Source: Actinomadura spongiicola (GTDB lineage Bacteria; Actinomycetota; Actinomycetes; Streptosporangiales; Streptosporangiaceae). From it: a stretch of 64,000 bases of DNA. Under the pieces are notes generated by a model. The model saw nothing but the letters and a program-made list of their open reading frames with translations, had not been told where the DNA came from and did no database searches. The DNA lies in NCBI RefSeq assembly GCF_003432485.1, contig NZ_QVNQ01000006.1, positions 186,001-250,000 of the forward strand, given 5' to 3'. Every line of letters begins with the position of its first letter. Positions within the stretch are counted from its first letter, which is position 1. Made by a program: the position numbers and the translations under genes. Shown in pieces: positions 43,980 through 52,012 of this stretch.

Positions 43980-45211
43980 CGTCCCGTCTGGTCACCCCGG
44001 CCGACGCGGTCGAGTCGCTGCGCCGCAAGATCCACCGGAAGTGGGCGGAGGCCGTGTGCGCCGATCTCGGCTCCGGCGACCCGGTCATGTTCTCCGTCCC
44101 CCTCCGCCCCGGAGTGTCGACCGGCACCGGGGTGACGCGGATCGGGCCCGAGGCCTGGACCGAGTGGCACATGAGCTGGCGCGAGTTCGCCGACCGGGAC
44201 CATCCCGAGGGCGTGGTGATCGTCCGCAAGCCGGTGTCCGTCCGGGGGGTGACGGCCGAATACCCCGCCACCCTCGTCGTGGACCTGGACGCCGCCGTCG
44301 CCCTCACCACCGGAACCGAACCGCCGACGGAACCGCCGACCGTGGACGTCGCCCGCGCCCGTGAACTCGCGTCGTCGCTGCGGGCCACCGGCGCGCTGCT
44401 CACCCCGGCCACCATCCGCGCCGCCTACCGGATCGGAGCCGACGACGCCGAGGTGCTGCTCAAGGCGGTGGCCTGGCTGCGCCGGCACCCGGACGCGGGC
44501 GCGTGGACGGCCCGTCAACTCCCGGTCCCCGGCATGCACTCCAAGTGGCTCGACACCCATGGCGCCTTACTGCGCGACATCGCCGGACGCGACGTCCGAA
44601 CCGAGGTCCGGCCCCGCCCGGCCGTGCTGCACCTGACCTATGTCGACCCCGACCACGCCGGGTCGGGCCGCCGCAGGCACGACGCGTGGACGACCGGTGA
44701 CGTCCACGACCTCGCCTACCGGCCGCGGATCGTCCTCGTCGTCGAGAACCGCGACTCCCGGCTCTGGTTCCCGCCGGTGCCGGACACGATCGTGGTCGAG
44801 GGCGGCGGCAAGGCGGCCGCGGCCCTGCTCGCGAACGTGCCCTGGATCCGCGCCGCCGACCACGTCGTCTACTGGGGCGACATCGACGCCGACGGTTACG
44901 CGATCCTCGACCGGTTCCGCGCCGCGCTCGCCGACCCCGGCCCGGACGGCGCGCCGCCGAAAGAGGTCACCTCGATCCTGATGGACGACACCGACCTGCA
45001 CCGCTACGCCAAGCACGGGCTGAATCACGACAAGGAGGGCCGCCCGCTCAAGAAGCGCGAGGCGACCCTGCGACACCTCACCGAGGCCGAGGCGACCGCC
45101 TACGACATCATCACGACGGGCCAGGCGTCGTTCCGCCGGATCGAGCAGGAGGCCATCCCCCTCGCCGACGCCGCCGCCCGGCTGCTGGACGTCACGAAAC
45201 CGGAGCAGTGA
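43943..45211 (+). CDS. jetD: Wadjet Toprim nuclease JetD
   Basis: A 422-residue protein with the DUF3322 N-terminal region (SLRRKIHRKWAEAV) and a C-terminal DUF2220/Toprim domain. Toprim residues are visible as VVENRDS (Glu 269), GGGK (about 287-290) and WGDIDADG (Asp 313, Asp 315). It cuts DNA trapped by JetABC. I take ATG 43943, preceded by GAGGGA at a spacing of five. GTG 43976, at the jetC stop, is an alternative. Confidence 0.93.
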   Translation: MGETHRRGSRRVTSRLVTPADAVESLRRKIHRKWAEAVCADLGSGDPVMFSVPLRPGVSTGTGVTRIGPEAWTEWHMSWREFADRDHPEGVVIVRKPVSVRGVTAEYPATLVVDLDAAVALTTGTEPPTEPPTVDVARARELASSLRATGALLTPATIRAAYRIGADDAEVLLKAVAWLRRHPDAGAWTARQLPVPGMHSKWLDTHGALLRDIAGRDVRTEVRPRPAVLHLTYVDPDHAGSGRRRHDAWTTGDVHDLAYRPRIVLVVENRDSRLWFPPVPDTIVVEGGGKAAAALLANVPWIRAADHVVYWGDIDADGYAILDRFRAALADPGPDGAPPKEVTSILMDDTDLHRYAKHGLNHDKEGRPLKKREATLRHLTEAEATAYDIITTGQASFRRIEQEAIPLADAAARLLDVTKPEQ

Positions 45212-45229
45212 CCGCGACCTGAGGACGGC

Positions 45230-46687
45230 TCAGGACCGCGCGCCGGCCTTGGGACGTCCGACCACGGGCGTGAGGGCCTGAAGGATGTCGTCGACTCGTT
45301 CCTTGGCGTCTCCGAACAGCATGTGGGTGTTGTCGCGGAAGAACAGCGGGTTCTGGACTCCGGCGTACCCGGTCGCCATCGAGCGTTTGAACACGACGAC
45401 CTGCCGCGCGTTCCACACCTCCAGGACGGGCATGCCCGCGATGGGACTCGCCGGGTCCTCCTCGGCGGCGGGGTTGACGATGTCGTTGGCGCCGATCACC
45501 AGGACCACGTCGGCGGTGCCGAAGTCGTCGTTGATCTCGTCCATCTCAAGCACCAGGTCGTAGGGCACCTTCGCCTCGGCGAGCAGCACGTTCATGTGCC
45601 CGGGAAGGCGACCGGCGACCGGGTGGATGCCGAACCTGACCTGGACGCCGTGGTCGCGCAGCCGCGCGGTCAACGCCGCGACCGGGGCCTGCGCCTGGGC
45701 GACGGCCATGCCGTAGCCCGGAACGATGATCACCGAGGAGGCGGCGGCGAGCGCCCCGGCGGTCTCCTCCGCGCTGATCTCCCGGTGCGTGCCCTGGTCG
45801 TCGCCGGACGCGGCGGGCGCCTCCAGACCGAAGCCGCCGGCGATGACCGACAGGAACGAGCGGTTCATCGCCCGGCACATGATGGCCGACAGGTACGCGC
45901 CCGAGGACCCCACCAGCGCGCCGACGATGATCAGCAGGTCGTTGCCGAGCAGGAACCCGGACGCGGCGGCCGCCCACCCGGAGTAGCTGTTCAGCATGGA
46001 GACCACCACCGGCATGTCGCCGCCGCCGATGGACGCGACCAGATGCCAGCCGAGCAGCAGCGCCACCACGGTGACCGCGACGAGCGCCCACGGGTCGGGC
46101 TCGATGACGAACACGACGGTGAGCGCGACGAAGGCGACGAGCGCCGCGACGTTCAGCGCGTTCTTGCCCGGCAGCATCAGCGGCGCGGACTTCAACTTGC
46201 CCGACAGCTTCCCGAACGCCACCACCGAACCGGTGAGGGTGACGGCGCCGATGAACACGCCGATGAACACCTCGGCGCTGTGGATGCCGAGCATGTCCTC
46301 GCGGGCGAGCTTAACCGCCTCCTCCCCGTCCGGGTGGTGCTCGACGTGCAGGTAGCCGCTCCAGCCGACCAGGACGGCGGCCAGCCCGACGAAGCTGTGC
46401 AGCAGCGCGATGAGTTCCGGCATCGCGGTCATCTCCACGGCCTTGGCCCGGTTCAGGCCGATCAGCCCGCCGACCACGACCGCGGCCACGAGCAGCCCGA
46501 ACGCGGGAAGGCCGATGTCGCCGTCGATGGTGAGGGCCACGGTGGCGATGAGCGCCACGGCCATGCCGAGCATGCCGTAGGTGTTGCCCAGGCGGGCGGA
46601 CTCGTGCCGGGACAGCCCGGCCAGCGCGCGGATGAAGAACAGGGCGGCGACGATGTACGCCGCGGTCGCCGTGGTTGCGATCGTCAT
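45230..46687 (-). CDS. pntB: NAD(P) transhydrogenase subunit beta
   Basis: A 485-residue membrane protein. About nine helices precede the NADP-binding dIII domain, with VIIVPGYGMAVAQAQ, FGIHPVAGRLPGHMNVLLAEA, VLVIGANDIVNPAA and MPVLEVW all conserved in PntB. With PntA it couples hydride transfer from NADH to NADP+ to proton entry. It starts three bases after the pntA stop. Confidence 0.97.
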   Translation of the reverse strand: MTIATTATAAYIVAALFFIRALAGLSRHESARLGNTYGMLGMAVALIATVALTIDGDIGLPAFGLLVAAVVVGGLIGLNRAKAVEMTAMPELIALLHSFVGLAAVLVGWSGYLHVEHHPDGEEAVKLAREDMLGIHSAEVFIGVFIGAVTLTGSVVAFGKLSGKLKSAPLMLPGKNALNVAALVAFVALTVVFVIEPDPWALVAVTVVALLLGWHLVASIGGGDMPVVVSMLNSYSGWAAAASGFLLGNDLLIIVGALVGSSGAYLSAIMCRAMNRSFLSVIAGGFGLEAPAASGDDQGTHREISAEETAGALAAASSVIIVPGYGMAVAQAQAPVAALTARLRDHGVQVRFGIHPVAGRLPGHMNVLLAEAKVPYDLVLEMDEINDDFGTADVVLVIGANDIVNPAAEEDPASPIAGMPVLEVWNARQVVVFKRSMATGYAGVQNPLFFRDNTHMLFGDAKERVDDILQALTPVVGRPKAGARS

Positions 46688-46690
46688 CGT

Positions 46691-48220
46691 CTAGCTCCTG
46701 ACGAACATGGCGAGCATGCGGCGGGTGACCGCGAATCCGCCGAAGACGTTGATGCTCGCGAGCAGGATCGCCGCGAGTGAGAGCACGGTGATCGCCGCGT
46801 CGCCCGTGCCGATCTGGAGCAGCGCGCCGACCACGATGATCCCGGAGATCGCGTTGGTCACCGACATCAGCGGGGTGTGCAACGCGTGGTGCACGTTCCC
46901 GATGACGTAGTAGCCGATCACGATGGCGAGCGCGAACACGGTCAGGTGCACCTGCAACGCCGCCGGGGAGAGCGCGATCAGACCGAACGTCGCGGCGGCG
47001 GCGACGGCGACACCGAGCCGGCGGAGCAACGGATCGGGCTTGCTCTCCGGGGCGTCCGCCTCGACCTCCCGCGCCGGCTGGGTCTTCGCCGGAGCCGCCG
47101 ACACCGACACCGGAGGCGGCGGCCAGGTCAGCTCACCTTCACGGACGACGGTCATCGACCGCTGGACGACGTCGTCGAAGTCCAGGACGAGTTGCCCGTC
47201 CCGCTGCGGCGTCATCAACTTCATCAGGTTCAGCAGGTTGGTCCCATAAAGCTGGGACGCCTGCGCGGGCAGCCGCCCGGCCAGATCCGTGTAACCGAGG
47301 ATGATCACGCCGTTGTCGGTGACGACCCGCTCGCCGGGAACCGTGCCCTCGACGTTGCCGCCGTTCGCCGCGGCCATGTCGACGATCACCGAGCCCGGGC
47401 GCATGGTCGCCACCATCTCCGCGGTGATCAGCCGTGGCGCGGGCTTCCCCGGGATCAGCGCGGTGGTGACGATGATGTCGACCTCACGACACTGATCCGC
47501 GTAGAGGGCGGCGGCGCGGACGTTGTAGTCGTCCGACATCTCCTTGGCGTAACCGGTGTCCGGGGTGTCGTCCGGCTCCGGCTCGGCGACGGCGAGATAG
47601 TCACCGCCGAGCGAGCGCACCTGGTCGGCGACCTCCGGCCGCGGGTCGGTGGCCCGGACGATCGCGCCCAGGCTCCCGGCCGCGCCGATCGCCGCGAGCC
47701 CGGCGACACCGGCCCCCGCGACCAGCACCTTCGCCGGTGGCACCTTGCCCGCCGCGGTCACCTGACCGGTGAAGAACCGTCCGAACTCGTGCGCGGCCTC
47801 GATCACGGCCCGGTATCCGGCGATGCCGGCCATCGAGGAGAGCACGTCGAACGCCTGCGCCCGGGAGATCCGCGGCACGGCGTCCAGGGACAGCGCGGTG
47901 ATGGGACGCTTGGCGAGGTCTTCCACCAGTTCCGGCTTGAGCCGGGGGTTCAGCAGCCCGATCAGCGTGGCACCGGGCCGCAACGCGTCCAACTGTCCGG
48001 GCGCGGGCGGGTTGACGCCCAGCACCACGTCCGCGGCGGTCGCGTCGCCGATCGCGGCTCCAGCGGCCTCATACTGGTCGTCGGGAAAGCCCGCCCCGGC
48101 TCCCGCACCGGACTCGACGACCACCTCGTACCCGAGCTTCTGCAGTTGGGGGACGGTGTCCGGCGTCACCGCCACCCGCCGTTCCCCCGGTGGATCCTCC
48201 TTCAGAACCCCAATGATCAT
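46691..48220 (-). CDS. pntA: NAD(P) transhydrogenase subunit alpha
   Basis: A 509-residue protein. The NAD-binding dI domain (IIGVLKEDPPGERRVAVTPD, then VAGAGVAGLAAIGAAGSLGA, then MRPGSVIVDMAAANGGN) is followed by a Pro/Glu-rich linker and three to four C-terminal helices (about 415-505). The chain is full length, not split into alpha-1 and alpha-2 as in many actinomycetes. ATG 48220 is preferred, and GTG 48229 is possible. Confidence 0.96.
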   Translation of the reverse strand: MIIGVLKEDPPGERRVAVTPDTVPQLQKLGYEVVVESGAGAGAGFPDDQYEAAGAAIGDATAADVVLGVNPPAPGQLDALRPGATLIGLLNPRLKPELVEDLAKRPITALSLDAVPRISRAQAFDVLSSMAGIAGYRAVIEAAHEFGRFFTGQVTAAGKVPPAKVLVAGAGVAGLAAIGAAGSLGAIVRATDPRPEVADQVRSLGGDYLAVAEPEPDDTPDTGYAKEMSDDYNVRAAALYADQCREVDIIVTTALIPGKPAPRLITAEMVATMRPGSVIVDMAAANGGNVEGTVPGERVVTDNGVIILGYTDLAGRLPAQASQLYGTNLLNLMKLMTPQRDGQLVLDFDDVVQRSMTVVREGELTWPPPPVSVSAAPAKTQPAREVEADAPESKPDPLLRRLGVAVAAAATFGLIALSPAALQVHLTVFALAIVIGYYVIGNVHHALHTPLMSVTNAISGIIVVGALLQIGTGDAAITVLSLAAILLASINVFGGFAVTRRMLAMFVRS

Positions 48221-48462
48221 GACGACCACTCCACCTCTCTCGCCCATCGCGGGCCCCGCACGGGGGGCCGACCCGGCGGCGCGGGCCCGGACGGCGTCAG
48301 ATATCTCGGCATCAACATAATTCTGCCGCGAACGAGCCCGCATCCGCTTTGCGCTGTGTGCCAGTCTTGACCATGAAAGTTTGGGCACTTGAACTAAGCA
48401 CCGCTGCGCACAGTGAGCACGATCGTACGTTCAGCCCCAACGACCACCTCGAAGGGATGTCC
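48221..48462. other. Divergent promoter region, pntAB and DUF305 gene
   Basis: About 240 bases without a gene, less GC-rich in the middle. No clear operator was found. Confidence 0.4.
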
Positions 48463-48543
48463 ATGCGAAGAACCAGCGCGTACCCCCGAACCGGTCCAAC
48501 CCCCCGCCCCCGCTACCGCAGCACCCTCACGAGCTCACTATGA
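48463..48543 (+). CDS. Possible 26-residue leader ORF
   Basis: An ATG with GAAGGG six bases upstream opens a short frame (MRRTSAYPRTGPTPRPRYRS onward) whose TGA overlaps the DUF305 start (ATGA). The DUF305 gene itself has a poor ribosome-binding site, so translational coupling is plausible. The peptide is basic and Pro-rich. Confidence 0.3.
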   Translation: MRRTSAYPRTGPTPRPRYRSTLTSSL

Positions 48544-49157
48544 CTCCAAAGCTCCCGCACCCCGCCACCCGCCACCCCCGCTCTCGACACAGCGTGCTAG
48601 CAGGGATGCTCGCCGCCCTCGCCGTCCTGTCCACGGCATGCGGCGGCACGAGCGATCCGGCAGAGGCGAAGCCCAAACAGAGCGCACCGGCCGACCATGA
48701 CGCCGACGACGTCATGTTCCTCCAAATGATGATCGCGCACCGTCAGCAGGTGCTCGACATCGTCCGGCTGGCCCCGGACCGCTCCCGTCGCGGAGAGGTC
48801 CAAACGCTTGCCACGACCCTCGAAAAGGACAGCACCACCGAGGTACGGCAGATGACCTCGTGGCTCACCGCATGGTCGAAGCCGACCACCCTCCAGGGCC
48901 CGGTGAACTCCCACGCCGCCCACGGTGGCCTGCCGCTCATCGGCGCGGCGGAGATGAAGTCACTGAAACAGGCCAAGGGCCGTGATTTCGACACCACCTT
49001 CCTCAACCTGCTCCTCGGACACCAGCACAACGCGGTGCAGATGTCGCAGGTCGAACTGAAGAAAGGGGTCAACCCCGCGGCCAAGAAATACGCCAACGAC
49101 GTCATCAAGAACACCACACCCTTGGTCAGCCGCCTCCTCGATCTGATCAACAGCTGA
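48540..49157 (+). CDS. DUF305 lipoprotein
   Basis: A 205-residue lipoprotein (lipobox STAC, Cys 34). The DUF305 ferritin-like helical bundle carries the two conserved motifs FLQMMIAHRQQVLDI and LNLLLGHQHNAVQMSQ. Such proteins are exported and often linked to metal handling, but the role here is unknown. A strong hairpin follows 27 bases after the stop. Confidence 0.88.
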   Translation: MTPKLPHPATRHPRSRHSVLAGMLAALAVLSTACGGTSDPAEAKPKQSAPADHDADDVMFLQMMIAHRQQVLDIVRLAPDRSRRGEVQTLATTLEKDSTTEVRQMTSWLTAWSKPTTLQGPVNSHAAHGGLPLIGAAEMKSLKQAKGRDFDTTFLNLLLGHQHNAVQMSQVELKKGVNPAAKKYANDVIKNTTPLVSRLLDLINS

Positions 49158-49184
49158 CAAGCACATTCGCGACACGCCTCCGCG

Positions 49185-49219
49185 GCCGTGAGCGCGTCCC
49201 CCGAGAACGCGCTCACGGC
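49185..49219. terminator. Hairpin after the DUF305 gene
   Basis: 13-bp perfect arms GCCGTGAGCGCGT and ACGCGCTCACGGC surround a 9-nt loop. There is no T-run, as is usual in actinomycetes. Confidence 0.75.
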
Positions 49220-49251
49220 TCGCCGACGAACAAGAGGGCTCGAAGAACTCG

Positions 49252-49623
49252 ATGTTAGAATTCCCAGAAATGCGAGAGATGGTGGTGGATGCGGTTCGCA
49301 CCTTTTCCGATATCGAGTATCAACAAAAGATGTGGGTCGACGAGAGGTATCAAGACCCGAATCTCATAGAGGACCTTGATCAGAATCTAAGCGCCCTCTA
49401 CGACTTCACATCGGTCGCGGAGTGTCCGCACGATTACATCGGTGCGGTTTTGGTGGATATCGATGAGGCCGAAGCGATGGAGGCCCTGCATATCGCGATT
49501 GAGGAGTTTCTCGGCTCCGTCGACGGCTCGCTTGAGGATGCGGTACTCATCGCCATGCCGAACTGGCGGAAGGTGGTCGATCAGGCTCAAGCCACGCTTC
49601 GGGTTCTCACGCGGGAACGGTGA
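49252..49623 (+). CDS. SCO4402-like protein
   Basis: A 123-residue acidic protein. EFPEMREMVVDAVRTFSDIE, then MWVDERYQ, then DLDQNLSALYD resemble the SCO4402-like family of actinomycetes, which often resemble immunity or housekeeping proteins of unknown role. The codon use is less GC-rich than that of the neighbours. No close ribosome-binding site is seen, and the stop is seven bases from the convergent small gene. Confidence 0.7.
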   Translation: MLEFPEMREMVVDAVRTFSDIEYQQKMWVDERYQDPNLIEDLDQNLSALYDFTSVAECPHDYIGAVLVDIDEAEAMEALHIAIEEFLGSVDGSLEDAVLIAMPNWRKVVDQAQATLRVLTRER

Positions 49624-49630
49624 AGGCTGC

Positions 49631-49870
49631 TCACCTCGTGGCGCTTTCGGAGAGGGCTTGGAGGTGGGTGGCGGCTCGGGCCAGGTCGGTGGCGGCGATG
49701 GTGGTCGCCGTGAGGTGGGCGTCGGCGACGGCGGCGAACCATGGGGGTGTCGTCGGGTCGTCCTGGAGTCGCCGGGCCAGGGCGCGTAGGCGGGACGTGG
49801 CAGCGTGGAGGGCCTCGGCGTCGGCGAACAGGAGGGCGGCGGAGTCGGCGAGCGAGCGGCGGGTGGACAT
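49631..49870 (-). CDS. Small helical protein at the end of the peroxidase operon
   Basis: A 79-residue, Ala-rich, all-helical protein (SLADSAALLFADAEALHAAT, then PPWFAAVADAHLTATTIAAT). The ATG at 49870 has GGAGG six bases upstream, and the gap to the hydrolase gene is nine bases. It belongs to the P450-peroxidase-hydrolase operon. No family is recognised. Confidence 0.6.
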   Translation of the reverse strand: MSTRRSLADSAALLFADAEALHAATSRLRALARRLQDDPTTPPWFAAVADAHLTATTIAATDLARAATHLQALSESATR

Positions 49871-49879
49871 GGCGGCCTC

Positions 49880-52012
49880 CTAGGTGGGGAAGACGTGGGC
49901 GCCCGCGTCGCGGCGGAGTAACTGGTGCGGGCTGCGGCAGCAGAGGAACGGGCGGGCGCCGTCCAGGCCGAGGGTGCGCAGCGCGTCGGCGAGGGGGTGG
50001 TCGCCGTCCCCGACGTGCAACCGTGCGCGAGGGGCGAGATGCAGGCGGGACGGTCCCTGGGCGTGGACGACCGAGCGCAGGGTGGCGTCGGCTCGCGTGG
50101 AGTAGAGGACCGGTTCGCCCGAGCGTGACCGGTTGCTCGGGCCGAGGGGCCCGGAGAAGGTCAGGGCGCGAGTTTCTAGGGCGCCGACCGTGAGCGCGGC
50201 GGTCCGGGAATTCAGGCGGACGTGGATGGGGACGGTGAAGGCGTGCTCGCTCCACAGGTTCCGGTGGGCGGCGGCCGCGGCCGGAGTGCTCAATGCCGTG
50301 GCGAGCGTCCATAGGCCCGCCCCACGCCATTGTGGTGGGCGTCGCAGGTCCCGCCAGACGCCGACCGGGCGGGGGCACCACGGGTCGTGGACCAGGACAC
50401 CGAGGGTGACCTCGTGGTGCGGGCCCAGCGTGCTCTCCCGGTGGTCGCGGACGTCCAGCGCTACCAGCGACCGCCCACCGGCGCGCACCGGGACGGCATC
50501 GCCCAACACGGCGGCGGCCGACGCGGCGTCGACCGTGAACCACGCCGTCAGGGCCGCCGCGTCCGACGTGCACACGGGCAGCTTCACCGGCCCGTCGGGA
50601 GTGGGCTCGACCCGGGAGGCGACGGTGAGGAAGGGGAAGCCCGCAGGGCGGCGCGCGTCGTCGTACAACTGGTAGAGGCGGCGGTCGACGACGGGGCCGT
50701 TGTAGGGCGCGAGCTGCCGCTCGATGTGCGCGCGGGCCTCGGGGAGGTCGTGCTCGACGTTGGCGGCGTACTGCTCCAGGCTGTGGCAGGCGGGGAACAG
50801 GTGCGTCGGGTCGGCGTAGTCCACCACGTACCGGCCGGGCTGTTCCGCGAAGCAGTTCCCGGCGCCCTGACCGTCCAGGCTCGGGATGATGTCGTGCTGG
50901 TTGGTGATGCTGACGACCCAGGTCGCGGGGTTCACGGGCGCCTTGAAGTCGATCGGCGAGCCGATCGCGATGACGTGGGTGAGGCGGTACCGGGCGTTGA
51001 GCGCGGCGTCCTGGCTCAGGCTCATGACGGCGGCGCCGCCCGCGCTGTGGCCGATGAGGGCGAGGTCGGCGCCGGCGGGGATGCGGTGGTCGGCGATCGC
51101 CTTGGCGAGGGAGCGGCTGTAGGGGCCGCTGTCCAGGACGGTGGCGCTGAACGCGCCGAGCAGGTCGGCGGGGGAGGCGCCGTCGGGTGCGCCCATCCGC
51201 ATTCCTGGGGCCAGCAGCACGTACCGTTCGACGCCGTCGGGCCCGCGCACGGTGAGGATGAGCGCGCGGCCGGACGTCCCGATCGCGATCAGGTCGCCGA
51301 GCAGGCCGAGCAGGGACGCCTCCCGGCAGAACCGCGCGGCCTCGGGCCCGGTCGGCTCGGCGCGGACGGCGGCGCCCCGGCCGCGGTCCAGGCGCGCGAT
51401 GACACGGTTGCTCAGCCCGGTCAGCGGGTCGGCGGTCGCGGCGCCCATGCCGGTGGCGATGAGCCAGGCGGTGTGGTCGTTCAGCGGATTGCGGTCGAGC
51501 AGCGCGCGCAGCGCGAGGATCTCGCTGAAGACGGGGGACAGGACGGTGAGGGCGCGCGCCCCGCCCCGGTCCCTGACGAGGGCGCGCAGCGCGCCGACCA
51601 CGTCGGCCTGGCCCTCGCTGGCCGCCTCGATCAGCCGGCGCACCGGCGGGTCCTCGGTGAGGGCGGGGCCGGCGAGGGCGACCGCGGCGATCCGCAGCCG
51701 CAACGACGTGATCATGATGGAGACGGGCAGGCTCGCCGCGCCGGCCAGCCCGCCGACCTTGGCGCCGAGGACGCCGAGCACGCCGCCCGCCGGGGCCCAG
51801 CCGAGCCCGGCGGGGTTCGTGATGGCGCGGGCCAGCGACCGCTGCGCCCGCCATCCCGCCTGGGGTGCCCGGCACGCGGCGGCGGCGACCCGCGGATCGG
51901 CGAGCGCGGCCGTGGCGTGCGCGGACGCCTCGCGGAGCGTGTGCGCGATCTCGGCGAGTTCCCGCGCGGCGGCCCGCAACCGCGGCGCGGCGTCCTCGCC
52001 GTCCGGGGTCAT
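49880..52012 (-). CDS. Alpha/beta hydrolase fused to acetoacetate-decarboxylase-like domain
   Basis: A 710-residue protein. About 120 helical residues precede an alpha/beta-hydrolase/lipase-3-like region with nucleophile elbow IGHSAGG (about 317-323), then VIAIGSPIDF and the later QHDIIPSLDG acid segment. From about 430 to the end the sequence resembles the acetoacetate decarboxylase fold (LVALDVRDHRESTLGPHHEV, then FTVPIHVRLNSR). The expected Lys nucleophile could not be placed. The ATG at 52012 overlaps the peroxidase stop (ATGA) and has GGGGAG upstream. The fusion suggests processing of a lipid or ketoacid product made by its neighbours. Confidence 0.65.
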   Translation of the reverse strand: MTPDGEDAAPRLRAAARELAEIAHTLREASAHATAALADPRVAAAACRAPQAGWRAQRSLARAITNPAGLGWAPAGGVLGVLGAKVGGLAGAASLPVSIMITSLRLRIAAVALAGPALTEDPPVRRLIEAASEGQADVVGALRALVRDRGGARALTVLSPVFSEILALRALLDRNPLNDHTAWLIATGMGAATADPLTGLSNRVIARLDRGRGAAVRAEPTGPEAARFCREASLLGLLGDLIAIGTSGRALILTVRGPDGVERYVLLAPGMRMGAPDGASPADLLGAFSATVLDSGPYSRSLAKAIADHRIPAGADLALIGHSAGGAAVMSLSQDAALNARYRLTHVIAIGSPIDFKAPVNPATWVVSITNQHDIIPSLDGQGAGNCFAEQPGRYVVDYADPTHLFPACHSLEQYAANVEHDLPEARAHIERQLAPYNGPVVDRRLYQLYDDARRPAGFPFLTVASRVEPTPDGPVKLPVCTSDAAALTAWFTVDAASAAAVLGDAVPVRAGGRSLVALDVRDHRESTLGPHHEVTLGVLVHDPWCPRPVGVWRDLRRPPQWRGAGLWTLATALSTPAAAAAHRNLWSEHAFTVPIHVRLNSRTAALTVGALETRALTFSGPLGPSNRSRSGEPVLYSTRADATLRSVVHAQGPSRLHLAPRARLHVGDGDHPLADALRTLGLDGARPFLCCRSPHQLLRRDAGAHVFPT

